In this document: positions 26,254 to 37,403 of the stretch, piece after piece
Layout: every line of letters starts with the position of its first letter
How positions within the stretch are numbered: position 1 is the first letter of the stretch
Source: Capitella teleta
Lineage: Eukaryota > Annelida > Polychaeta > Capitellidae
Direction: 5' to 3'
Length of the DNA stretch: 64,000 nt
Assembly (NCBI GenBank): GCA_000328365.1
Contig: KB301649.1
Span: forward strand, 244,305-308,304
Program-made: the position numbers and the translations under genes
Notes under the pieces: model-generated
What the model was told of the DNA's origin: nothing
The model's database searches: none
What the model saw: the letters and a program-made list of their open reading frames with translations, nothing else

Positions 26254-27108
26254 GGAAAAAAAAAACCAGAAAAAAAAACCTTGGAGGGTCAATAATTGAA
26301 TTATAAGTTAAATACAACCCACTCACTCAATTTAATTCGATTTAATTAAAAGCATTTAATCTTCTGGTGAACACAATAGGCTGCCAATTATAAAAGTATT
26401 CTAAAATTGGGACCCGTACATTACTTTTGCATACGAAATGAGAAGGCAACATAATGTAACAAAAAGTAAGAAGTACATGATACGCTTCAAGCCAAAAATG
26501 AAGGGGGAAAAAATCACAAATTGCCGATGAATAAAAAATAACATAATATTATAAGCACCAGAAACATTTAGTTGATCATATGCGACCGAAAACAGAAAAC
26601 GTTATGACTAAGTACGTTATGATTGCAGCGAACTCAAAAAACGAAAGCTAGCTAAAACAGCAGTGCAGATCTCGAGCGATTAACAACAAATACCTCGAAA
26701 GATCCTTCTCAACACAGAAGGGATTTATAACACAGACAACAAAGTTCTATGTACAAATTAAATAGAAACGTTTTACCCTAAAATTCACGTTAAAAAAAAG
26801 CTGGTTCCGCTCAATCTGATCCAACCAGCAGCCATCTTAATTCAACTGAGGAAAACAGGAAAAGATGCTTTGATAAAACAACAGCTTATAACCATCCGAG
26901 AATGAAGGCACACTATAATTATGACGTCATGAGAAGAAGAAAAAACGAGTCGCTGAGAAGTAGAGTAATAATATAGTGCACAACATCCACGAAATCAAAA
27001 TACTGTATCTCCTGACTCATTGCTGACCAAACAGAGAGGAAAATTGATGCTCACAACGACTTAGGCCCTGAATTATTGTCACCAGCATTTATAGCCATTC
27101 AAAGTATT

Positions 27109-28374
27109 TCAAACCCTGTGTTTGGACTTTGTTCCTTGCATTGGACTCATGGTCGCGTGCCTGACTGGTGCCGCGGACGCTAGCGGTGTACTCAACATGC
27201 ACATGCCGTCAGTCCGGTCAAGTTTGGTCACGTGGGTGAAGCAGCAGGGCGATGAAATGTCCGCCTTCGTGGGCAGTTTTTGCTTCTGCTTGCTGCCCTT
27301 GCCTTTGGCTTTTTTCTCTTTACTTTTCTTGCTGTTGCCACTGAGGCGCATTGCACTGTCCTGAGGATCCGAAGTCAACGAGCTGATCTTTTGGTGGAAG
27401 ATCACTGCAGCGGCAGCATCAGCGAAACGCAGCCCCGCCAGTTTGGAGTGGTCATTGGACAGATGCATTGTTTGGAAACAGGGTTGCGGCGCCTGGTATT
27501 CGGTCAGGTGGTCAAGGTTGTCCTTCCACAGTACGAAACCCGTGCCGCGCTCAGCCAACACAATGCTCAGCTTTCGATTTCGCCTGCTCTCCCCAGTGTC
27601 CATCACGACGACCAGGACGCCACTCTTCATGTATGTCCAGTTCTCCCCACCCGCAGTGTCCGGCAGAGCGCCAGCACCGGCCATGCTGCTCGGCTGAGGG
27701 AGTCCAGAAGCGCTGCTGCCTACGTATAGATACACGATGCACTGAGAAACAAACACGTCTGTCTTGTGACTGCGGTAGAACATTTCCACTTGCGCAATCT
27801 CCTGGTCGGTCAACGGAAGGCAATCCAGGTTCCCGTAAGGACTGTAGTTGAGCGTTCGTGGAGACGGTGGGGCAGGGAGAGAACCGAATTCAATCGGATT
27901 GATGGGAGTCTGTGGCTCCGGCATACTGGGAAGCTCATCAGAGTTGTATGAGCTGTTTTGCGAGTCTTCACGATTAAACTTCTTCGCTCCTGGGTAAGTG
28001 CCGTACCCCTGCGGTTGAGCGGGGGGCGCTGCTGGTGAATCCGGTGGGGGTGGCGGTAGAGGAGACGGGGGTTTGTGGATCCTGCCCAGTGAGTCGTACT
28101 TCTCTGTGATGAAGCGGGAGGCTTCCTTCGCCGCGTACATCTTGTCTTTATCATCCATGATCGCTTTGCTGTAAATGTCCTCCTCGATCGGAGTAATGCT
28201 CGGGTACGGAGGCAGGGGTAGGTCCGGGGGTTGACCTCTAGGCAGGGTTCCTTCACGAGAGCCTGGTTGGCTCTTCGTCCGCTGAGGGCCATCGTCGTTG
28301 ATGTTGAGGCTTTCGATTTCCTCCTCAATGCGCGACAGCCTCCACGAGGCCACATCGACTCTGAGCGTCGACAT
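27109..28374 (-). CDS. Proline-rich WH1 (EVH1)-basic-CRIB protein, WASP-like but without VCA
   Basis: One uninterrupted reading frame of 421 aa. An in-frame stop lies 15 nt before this ATG, fixing the start. Residues 1-30 look helical; 33-60 and 98-125 are proline-rich (runs such as PPSPLPPPPPDSPAAPP). About 195-335 aligns by eye with the WASP WH1 domain: FVSQCIVYLYV, ENWTYMKSGVLVVV, GFVLWKDNLDHL, PCFQTMHL and the diagnostic AGLRFADAAAAVIFHQ (WASP: AGLNFADEDEAQAF). A lysine block (345-370) and ADISSPCCFTHVTKL (371-385) follow, as basic region and CRIB do in WASP. The consensus second CRIB histidine is a lysine here, so GTPase binding may be weak. The protein ends about 36 residues later with no verprolin/central/acidic region, so it cannot activate Arp2/3 the usual way. 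Role as a Rho-family or actin-signalling adaptor is inference. The leader contains several upstream AUGs. Confidence 0.85.
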   Translation of the reverse strand: MSTLRVDVASWRLSRIEEEIESLNINDDGPQRTKSQPGSREGTLPRGQPPDLPLPPYPSITPIEEDIYSKAIMDDKDKMYAAKEASRFITEKYDSLGRIHKPPSPLPPPPPDSPAAPPAQPQGYGTYPGAKKFNREDSQNSSYNSDELPSMPEPQTPINPIEFGSLPAPPSPRTLNYSPYGNLDCLPLTDQEIAQVEMFYRSHKTDVFVSQCIVYLYVGSSASGLPQPSSMAGAGALPDTAGGENWTYMKSGVLVVVMDTGESRRNRKLSIVLAERGTGFVLWKDNLDHLTEYQAPQPCFQTMHLSNDHSKLAGLRFADAAAAVIFHQKISSLTSDPQDSAMRLSGNSKKSKEKKAKGKGSKQKQKLPTKADISSPCCFTHVTKLDRTDGMCMLSTPLASAAPVRHATMSPMQGTKSKHRV

Positions 28375-28572
28375 CTGGATTCGAAGTCGTCACTTCTGTC
28401 ATGAGGATTCGATGCTGCTGGGGTCCATTTTGGTCGCCCACAATAGCGGAAAGCTGCGCCTCCAAGCGATTGACACACTTCTCGTTTTAGCAGTAATCGA
28501 TGCGAGGGAAGAAAGGCAAATATCCCGATGCAAAAGGAAGACCATCAGGTTGGCGTCATAGCTGATGCATCT
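28375..28572 (-). promoter_or_regulatory. 5-prime leader of the WH1-CRIB gene with several upstream ORFs
   Basis: Read on the minus strand, a good splice acceptor (TCTATTTCAG) ends at about 28572, so the leader is probably spliced. Between it and the main ATG lie very short uORFs and a 48-codon uORF that ends just upstream. One in-frame AUG of that uORF (MDPSSIESS, then stop) has a stronger Kozak context (ACCAAAATGG) than the main start (TCCAGATGT). Translation of the main protein may therefore depend on leaky scanning or reinitiation. Confidence 0.45.
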
Positions 28573-31500
28573 GAAATAGAAATGTTGGACATTAGTTCAT
28601 GGATAAGATGCATACGGTTGGTTGTGAAACAGGAGTACACTACCCCCCACGTTTACAAGAAGTGTTGATGAAATCTAACCGCATTATATTGTTGTGTTAT
28701 GAAACTCACTCGTTCTGACACATGCGTGCATACATTTAAGGAAACGAATGAGCTGCTATTTTTCACGGTTATTTTTGCTCTTTTGCTATCAATTTAACGC
28801 GTGAGAAGGCGAGCAATCCCCGCTTCAAAGCCAGCACTGTTTTTGAAGCAATTTTTCACAGCAGCAAACTCGTAGCATGCGCATCGACGAGGTAATGGAA
28901 TGAGATTCAGATACTTCCACACTGAAGAAGAAGAAGAAGAAAAAAATCCTCAAAATGTTTAATGCGACTGCGTAAACTTTCTTCTCTCTAATTCTGAGAG
29001 TCGCACAATGAGAATAGGGGAGGCGAAGGAGTAGAATGGGTACTCCAAGTCAGCGAGTGCGTCCATCCATCATATGGCAGTGTATAGAGAAGACTGGAGG
29101 GGCAATTAGGGCGCAGGCGTTCCCAAAAGGCTTCGCATGCACGGGTCGCGGAGTCGTGGGCGGAGGAGTGGTGTTTTATGGGAGGGAATTGGGCGACGAC
29201 CTTCACCTCAGGACGAGGTGAAAGCAGCAGAGGTGAACACACAATCCCGCGGGACTCGTGATGGCCAGGAAACTGGGTTGATTGACAATTAAGAGAGCCC
29301 TCCCGCTGTATACTTTTATATGGCCACAGCACACAATCCATTAGCGACGCCAGGAAGAGCCCCGCGTGCCACGAATGCAGATGGAGGACCCTTTGGTCCA
29401 GTAGAAATGACGCTCGATAAAAGCTGTACCAGTCGCCACAGATGTAATATTGTCGTGAAGGTGCCTTGCACCACTCTTGAGCACCTGGCTCTGCAGGCAC
29501 ATTACGATCGATCCCCGATTGTTGACATGGACGATTGGGACGCGTGCCTGCATCGATCGCAGACATAATACACCCCTCCCTTATTGCTTATTGATTGCAC
29601 TCACTGAGTCGGTAATCCTGCGAGTATTCCGGATCTCTTAGTCCTATAGCGGGGAACGGGGGACAGCACACGACTGTCTCCGGTCGGTCGACTGAAGCCC
29701 GTATCGATCCGAGCCCTATATACACGGGTGCCTCTGCAGCCGGGTTTCTTGGAGCTTTGCCAAACGCTGCCGGCTGAGATGAATGGGCAAGTGTCCCAAG
29801 GAAGAAGCAACAAGAGATGACCCATTCATATGCGTTGAGCCGCGAAATGGACACATAATTATTGACATGACGAAATTGACAGAGTAGATTCTATTTGTAG
29901 ATTGACACTGTGTATTTCTATGTCGATCAGCAGCGACCATTTCGAGCCTCCAGTCGTTCAATGCGCGCCATTAGGGATGAATAATGGAATGAATAATGTC
30001 TTCAATTTCCCGTTCAACCCTTGCGGCTGAAATCAAACATTATGGCTCTCATTCCCAGATGAGATCTGTGTTTCGATTTCTCATTAGAGATCAAATCATT
30101 GGAAGTGATGTATGGATTTCGCCCACGGGCCTCCAGGGACCTGCATGGCGCTGCTTGTGATCCATGCATACATGGTTTGCCAGAGAACAATATCCGCTAA
30201 TGCATGCATATATTATAATGATATATTTCTGTCTGTTTAAACAAAATACAATATAAAAACATTCTGATTCATCGATGGAATGGACAATTAATTATCCACC
30301 CTCATGCATGCATTTTAGGAGGAAATCCCTCGCCTTTGGATCGACTGTGAATTGAGTGTGAGGCTGCGTTGCGTGGGATCTCCGAGTGCAATTAGGATCT
30401 AAGAGGAGAATGCGCTTCATCTGCATTCAATCAACGCCGAGATTGACACTGAATGGCAATGGGTTGCAGGCGCAGGAAACCCCCGGCTTAGATGGCAAAG
30501 TAAACCAGGACCAGGGAAGAATTGAAGCGGTAGTCCCATTGACACTGTACAAGCAGCTTCATTCTCTTCAGAGGAGAGTTGTTTTACAGCTTAGCACACG
30601 CCCGACTTGATTTGATTATTAAGCACTTAGGGTAAATGGAAGCGAATAAGAGGTTTGTTGTGCAGTACTCATAAAGTTTAGGCAGACATGCGAGGTATTT
30701 CCCTTCTCCTCCCTCTCCCCCTCTTCCCGTAATTTCCAAACAGGAGCCAAGAGTATGATCGTTGGAGGTTAATGCAATTGAGATCACGAGACTGAAGCAG
30801 ACGCCTAATTAACTGGAGCGGGGTCACCGCAGAGTCACTGTATCGCTGCCTATCAGGTATGCACGAACAGGGACTGTTGCAAATAGAGCCACAAGGACAT
30901 GCACAAAAGCCATACCAGAAGCAGCTTAACACAGACGTTATTGATCAGAAGCAGCAAAGGTCATCGTCGTGTGCTTAGACCGTTGCTTGGTGTCAGATGA
31001 CAACTCGAGTTCGGCCTTCGTACATAATACAAACTCCAACATCTGAATTGTTTCCCAATGTTATAAGCGATGGGCTGCTGTTCAGTGTTCGCAGAAGATC
31101 CTTTGAAATCTTGGACGTCCGCGTGATGAGATCAAGGGATCCTCCGCGGTCGACATATAAACGCGATGAATAGCGCGCTTTCATTGAAGAGAAGTCTTGG
31201 AGGGTTTGGTGCAATCTTTATTGTGTTGCATGGGTACGTGTACAGTATTGTAAACACGCCTCGAGACGTTCAACATCTCAGATCTTACTCTACAGCTAAG
31301 TAGCCGTGGTGTCTGTTGTAGCACACAAGCATCCGTCACGGCAATGCTACTTTTCCAAACAGATCCTATGAACATATGACATTTATACAATTTTCGCGAC
31401 CCCATTACTGTATCTGGAGTCAATTCAACTGGTTCTCATCGACGAACCTGGCATGAAGCCATGTTATTGGGGAATGAATTTTGCTTCCATTTGCGACAAC

Positions 31501-34500
31501 CCGAAGACAGCTCAGTAGCGGTGATGGATCGTTCAGCGCATTGCAGTGGCGCCAAGGACACGCGGCTGCATGCTGCAGAATAATATGAACAATTGGCGCC
31601 ACTTCCCAAAGCCATAATTGTATCATATACAAAGCACTTAGGTTATATAAAATGCACTGGAACAACTGAGGACACACACAAATCGTGCATGCCACTTTAT
31701 AGCAACAGATATGTGTCATATTAAAGGCGAAATACTCGGAAATAGAAGACGAGATTGAAGCCTCATTTTGGTATATTTTCCTAATGACAGGGTGTCGCCT
31801 GCCACGAGGCTGCATCAGCCCCCACGGGGCGCCACATCAGTCCCAGGGGGGTTCGACCCTAAGCCCCGAATGATAAGCCGCTGTAAGCCTATAATGCAGA
31901 CCCCAGCAGTCGTAATGGCGCGACAGATATTGCAGTCGTGCGGTTGGCATAAGCCTATAAAAACAGAAATACCATGTTCAGTCTGATGGGAGAGATGGGC
32001 GAAATGAGTCAGCAGGGAGGGCAGGGGGTTGGGTACACAGGGTCTGGATGGAAGGGCCTCTTCAATATAATTATGATGAATGAAAATACCAGAGCACGGA
32101 ATTTGATACACGCGTTCACAATGGAGAAGAAATAAGTTATGGAACTTGAGATTCCTGAGGACGGAGTGCTGATGTATGAGTTCAAGAAGTTTGAGGCAAA
32201 CGGAATCAGGTTTCTCATCTTGACCTCAGAATTTGCTTCCTTAATCCCCTCTCTTACAGGTGTGGCGCATTCGTGATTTTAAACATGTAATGCGGTATAT
32301 ATATGTGTAACGAGAAGTACATGCATACACTGATGCTGACGGCGGGACTGCATGATCAACCATCATTTAGTATTCGAAGAGACCCACACAGACATGGTTG
32401 CTTAGCAACTTCTTTAGTCAACATAGACAGGTGTATACCTAATATGCATTTAACGGCCATTCGACTGTAGACTGCGTTAAACATCCACCAACACACGCCC
32501 AGAGTTAATAATGTTGCGCAAATAAAATTAGCGCCTTGTCGCCATCAAGAGACACGAAAGCTGACGCAATACATGCATGCCATGTGCTTCCGGCGCCCGA
32601 AGTCAACTGACTCATTTCTCTGGCGCATTCATCGGTTCATAACTCGACCCCATGGGTGCAAGAAATGACACCAAACGTTTTGCACGCTTTCAACAGTCAA
32701 CACTGGAAAAATTAATTCCCCATCGGCGAAAAGTCATCGGTACAGCTTTAAATGAATGAGTTGGGTTAGCTGAGAGGATTTCTTTTTTCTTCTAATTGTT
32801 AGCATCTGTCATTTCTCTGCAATGGCTGACATACTGATTCAGAGCTCTTATAATAATTGGCAATTTGTATGCATGGCATGTCTTCCGAGTTGTAAGGTGG
32901 TTGTGTCATCATAAATGTATACAAGACCCTGCAGATCGGTACTAGTACTAGGTGCTAGTAATATACAGCTTCGATTTCAATGTCGATGTGATGAGGTCAC
33001 GTTGAGATGAATTCGAGCCCCAGACACGAAATGATTATGGATGGATAGAACATCCATCAAGTGTCCATCAGTTGTCGTCGCATCTTAAAGGTTCGCTGTG
33101 AGCATTACGCCGGTTACGTAACTCGCATTGTACAATTCATTGAATGGGTTGTGTATCAACATAAATAATTCACTAATTGTAGCATGGTGTGGATAGCGTT
33201 GATGGACGCAATGAAATGAAATACCGGGCATGCATTAATAAGCAAATCAAATATCCAAGTACATTGACTTGAGCTGGAAGAGTGGAGGAGACGGGGTAGG
33301 AGACTGTAGGGTCGAAGCAGAACGAGGAAGCACAACACACACGCGGTGCATCCATCATCTTTGTTTATTAACTGTCTGTAATTCGCCAGAACACGCGATT
33401 CCTCCAGCGATCGATCAGCAATATGAAGCGCACTCCGCACGAGAAGAGAGAGCAATGCATGAAGCATGTGAATAATTGAAAGTCAACATCATCCCTTTCA
33501 ATTATCTTTCCGCTCAGAACGTGCATTCCCAGGCATATTCAACGCAGGCCCAAGTACATGCTGCATGCACAAATGCCATCGATATATCGCTCCCTTGAAC
33601 TAGACAAGAGTCGAATGCATGCGATCGAGTACATGCAAAGACAGATGCAGGAGTAAGTTTAAACAATGTTCAGCGGTAACATACGTTCACGCATGTACAT
33701 ACAAAAAGTGCTCACTGGCATTGCGCCAAGTATTCCAAGACAAAAGATCTGTTTTTGCAATCATTAGTCTGGCATCGCATATCACGTTGGGCTAAGGTTC
33801 GGATCACGGATGGGAATACTGACTATCACCAGGTTAATTACAAAAGTGTCGTCAGCCAATTTGGGCCGAATTTTTGAAAAGTTTCCAAGAGAATGCATTT
33901 GCTGTAAGGCATGGTAATTGCATTGTAATTGAGGCATTTTTACAGCTGCTTTGACAGATTGCATGAGATGAACAAGTGCTTCCTTTGGTTCAGGCAAACA
34001 ACGAAATTGACACTTTTAGGCACAAGTGATTAATTACAGCTATTACACGCATCTACTAACATCGAATATAATTAAATTAGTACAAACTAATTCAGTAAAT
34101 TACTATACGAATAATAAAAGTTACGTCAGAGTTGGCTCGGGCCTTCATGACGCCATTGGCGTGCCAATACATCTATACAACGCCCTACCCACGACATAAT
34201 ACAATCACACGATAAATACTCAATATACCATCGTGAATGCATGTAGTTCATTCGTTATCACACCCATGACATAACAATATGAAACTGTTTTCTAACCAGT
34301 TAACGCGATATGACCCATAGCAAAAGGTCATATCACGATTAGCCCAACGATTGTGTTCCTGTAAATTACGTAACTCGATTGATCAATGAGCAATTCAAAA
34401 CCAGGAGGGAGGGAGGATTAGTCAGAGCAACGGATCGAGCCGCATGACTCATCGCTCTGCAACAGACTTGGCACTCGTGGATCCTGTGCTTCACTCCCTT

Positions 34501-37403
34501 TAGTCTTTGCATCATTACGAAGTTCATCCGCTCACCACACAGTACACATCCAGGAATGTAATAAGATGCCATCAGAGATATCTCATGTCTATATATTGGA
34601 AAAACAAAACAGCTCCGTCAATTATTTAAAGGTAATCGGTCCGCAGGGTGCATGGTTGCAGGTACAATGTGTCCAATATGCAACTATTTGCTTCATAGTT
34701 GGCAACAATGCATATTGACACGAGTGGCGGGTATTTTATGCATGTTTATATGAAGCTATAATGCTAAATGTATCAGGTTGTGCACCAAACCATTAATCAA
34801 CCGAAAAATCAACGGTGGCGAATCATTACACAACTGCAAAACGCATTTATGGTATCTGTCATGCAGCCAGAAGGCACGAAGTAACTCAAACCTTTATACA
34901 CAACGTATTTACATCACATTCCTTTTAATTCATTGGGCGGTGAGAAAGCCTTGGTTGTTGAGGTCTCGGGTCATAATATTGCAGACCGAGGGCCCTGGGG
35001 AAAGAGAGGACAGTCACACGGTGACTGAACCCTCTGACTCACCAATCACCAATGCCGTAATGATATTCCAATCATGGAGACAGAAACCCCTCTTACCTGA
35101 GAGATACGCTGATTAGACACACCTATATCCGTGTGAGCGTTATTCCGTGACTGCCTTCAACACTGCACTCAGCTCTGTGTTCGCCTTACATCGCGCGCGG
35201 CAATAACAACCCGACTGCAGAAGCGCGCACAGCACAGACGCACTCGCTATGCGCGGTCTGCCTTGCAAAACAACACTGCGCTCAACACTGATCTGCGGTC
35301 ACGAGGAAGCAGCTAGAGATCTATTGAGAACCCTTAAACCTCAAAGTTAAATACTTATGAGTGATACCATTCTCTGCATAGCGGATAAGTGAGGAGGAAT
35401 TTAGGTCTCGTTCTGCATGGGCCTGTTTTTATGACGGTATATAGCACGCCTGGTTTATTTTACGCGGATCGCAGTCAGAGGCAGATAAAGCATGCATGCG
35501 ATTTTTCCCCCACTTTCTATGATATCGCGATGAGCTTCCTATGAGACTTGATGATGCCCAGGTGTGTTGAGTCGTGAGTCATGCAGTGAGCAGTGAGCAC
35601 TGGGTGAAGGAGAAGCATTATCGCAGCACAAGGATGCATGCTCTTCTTATCAAAATGGCCCAAACATCCAGGTAATATGAAGCAGGCATTTCCTTCAACT
35701 GCGGGGCATTATCCTGCCTGATGCATTTGGGTCCAATGCTTGTCCTTATCAGTTACCAGTCTGGGTGCCTCTCCTAGAACTTCACGCGGCCATGGTGTTG
35801 ATATGGTTGGTTGATTGACAGTAAACAAAAGTTGCATTGACCAATCAGCATCCAGTATCGGATCTCACTTCTGACTTAATTATGATGGAGTGTTTGGTCT
35901 ACATCGACAATGACCACAACAATATTCACTCGCTCGGAAATATTTTTTGTACCTTCAATATTCAGATGCGAATGAATCCCTTCCTTTTTCAGACATTGAT
36001 GTTTATTTTATTTTTATAAATCCACATTGTATCAAGCCAGCCACTCATCACATAAGGCTGACATAAGGATGAGCAAATGTCGTTCACCAGCGCCAAATTT
36101 AATGATCCGCGGGTATTTATGAAACAAAACGTCGCTTCATGGGTATCCGTTCATAATTTGTTACTCAAAAAAACATTTTAAAAATTCTGTTGATTAGGCG
36201 CCAATCCAAGGGTAATATGCGTTGAATTAAAAATATGTGCATACCACAACATAAGAAAATTTGATATTAATTAAGATGATAATACATGAATGTAAGTGTG
36301 TATATACCATATTTGAGTAGATGATGACGCACGCTTATTCATAACGTCATTGGGTCATATACGGCCGTCGTCGCAATGAATAATGGATACATGGGTTGTA
36401 AGGTGCTATACTGATCAATAATTTGTTCAATACATTGTACCGGTTTCATTGGCTTTTATAATAATCGAATAATTGGATTGCCTACTCAAACTATAGTGTT
36501 ATTGATACGCTAAAAGATGTATATGTATCATGTAAATACAAGCGTATTACATAACAATCTCATTTCAATTTACCCTAGGACCCAGGCCCCGTACATGTGG
36601 GCTATTTCTCTACCAGCATTGAACTCGGTCATAACGGGTCTATGCCTAAATCACAACACACCACACAAAGCAAAGAAGGAAGACCAAATTGCCAGCGAAA
36701 GCAAAGATTAGTTTGGTTCACGAGGAAAGCGAGAGGGTGGAGGGGTTCCCGTTGTGTCCCAAAGCAAATAAATGGATTGCACTGCGATCATAATCGGAAT
36801 CGAACTACGGATATGTTCCACCATGGATATGTTCAATTATGAAGTGGTCTCAGCTTGAGCTGCGTTTAGCAGATGGGATCATAACGCACACATACGATCT
36901 GAAGGATTGACCACAGCGATACAGGGAAAGACGAAGGGAGAGGGCGAGGAAACAGGGAGAATCGGACGAGAAGAGCGAAGTAATTAAATATTGGGACGTG
37001 GCGCTATATAGAGAGCAGACCTAACTGATAATCGAATCATGATGCTGATAGGAGGAGAAAATTAGCTGTCAGGGGATATTAAAATGACATGCAGTTTAAA
37101 GGGAAATAAAACACAAGAGGATCAAAGGGTTATCCATCAATCCTGAACGACAACGTACACGAATTGCGTCATACATTGACTAAAAAAAGAAAAAGAACGA
37201 CAGACACCATTTACAGAGCATCGTGTTTGTCATCGCCATTTAAAGTCCGCTTTCGTCAGCTGATATCGTGAGGCTCAGTTTTCATCACTCGTACACATAT
37301 GATACTCTGCTCGCTTTGCAGGATGTTCTAAACAAGACTCCTAAGCAGTGTGAATGCATTATTTTTCATTCAGCATTCACACAGCTCAAGGTTGCAGTCC
37401 AAA
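28573..37403. other. Nearly 9-kb gene-free region
   Basis: Less AT-rich than the rest and free of recognisable transposons, except for weak candidates such as 32139-32290. It separates the minus-strand WH1-CRIB gene from the plus-strand ninjurin, so both promoters face into it. It may hold cis-regulatory DNA; none of the longer frames resembles a known protein. Confidence 0.5.
32139..32290 (+). CDS. Possible small two-exon gene or 3-prime gene fragment (33 aa)
   Basis: Exons 32139-32209 and 32260-32290 around a 50-nt intron with CAG|GTTTCT and CTCTTACAG|G borders, the intron size normal for this genome. The product ends VLMYEFKKFEANGI then RCGAFVILNM. No family recognised. A separate 53-codon frame (31986-32147, MGEMGEMSQQGGQGVGY start) overlaps its beginning. 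It could be the end of a gene whose other exons I cannot see, or chance. Confidence 0.25.

Larger units (their letters stand above)
24181..27108. other. Intergenic region between sirtuin and WH1-CRIB gene
   Basis: Holds the 30-bp tandem repeat, the full-length SINE and a poly-A run. Two ACGTTATGA words lie at 26600-26625. No gene recognised. Confidence 0.55.

Noticed and set aside
28988-29566. 192-codon minus-strand frame upstream of the WH1-CRIB gene
   Set aside because: No family resemblance, no splice support, and composition typical of noncoding DNA read through.
31800-31890. Possible tRNA from GGTTCGACCC
   Set aside because: The T-arm stem does not pair properly and no A box or acceptor stem could be found.
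34366-34572. Minus-strand frame with two CxxC pairs, like a zinc ribbon
   Set aside because: Spacing fits no zinc-finger family I know and there is no supporting context.
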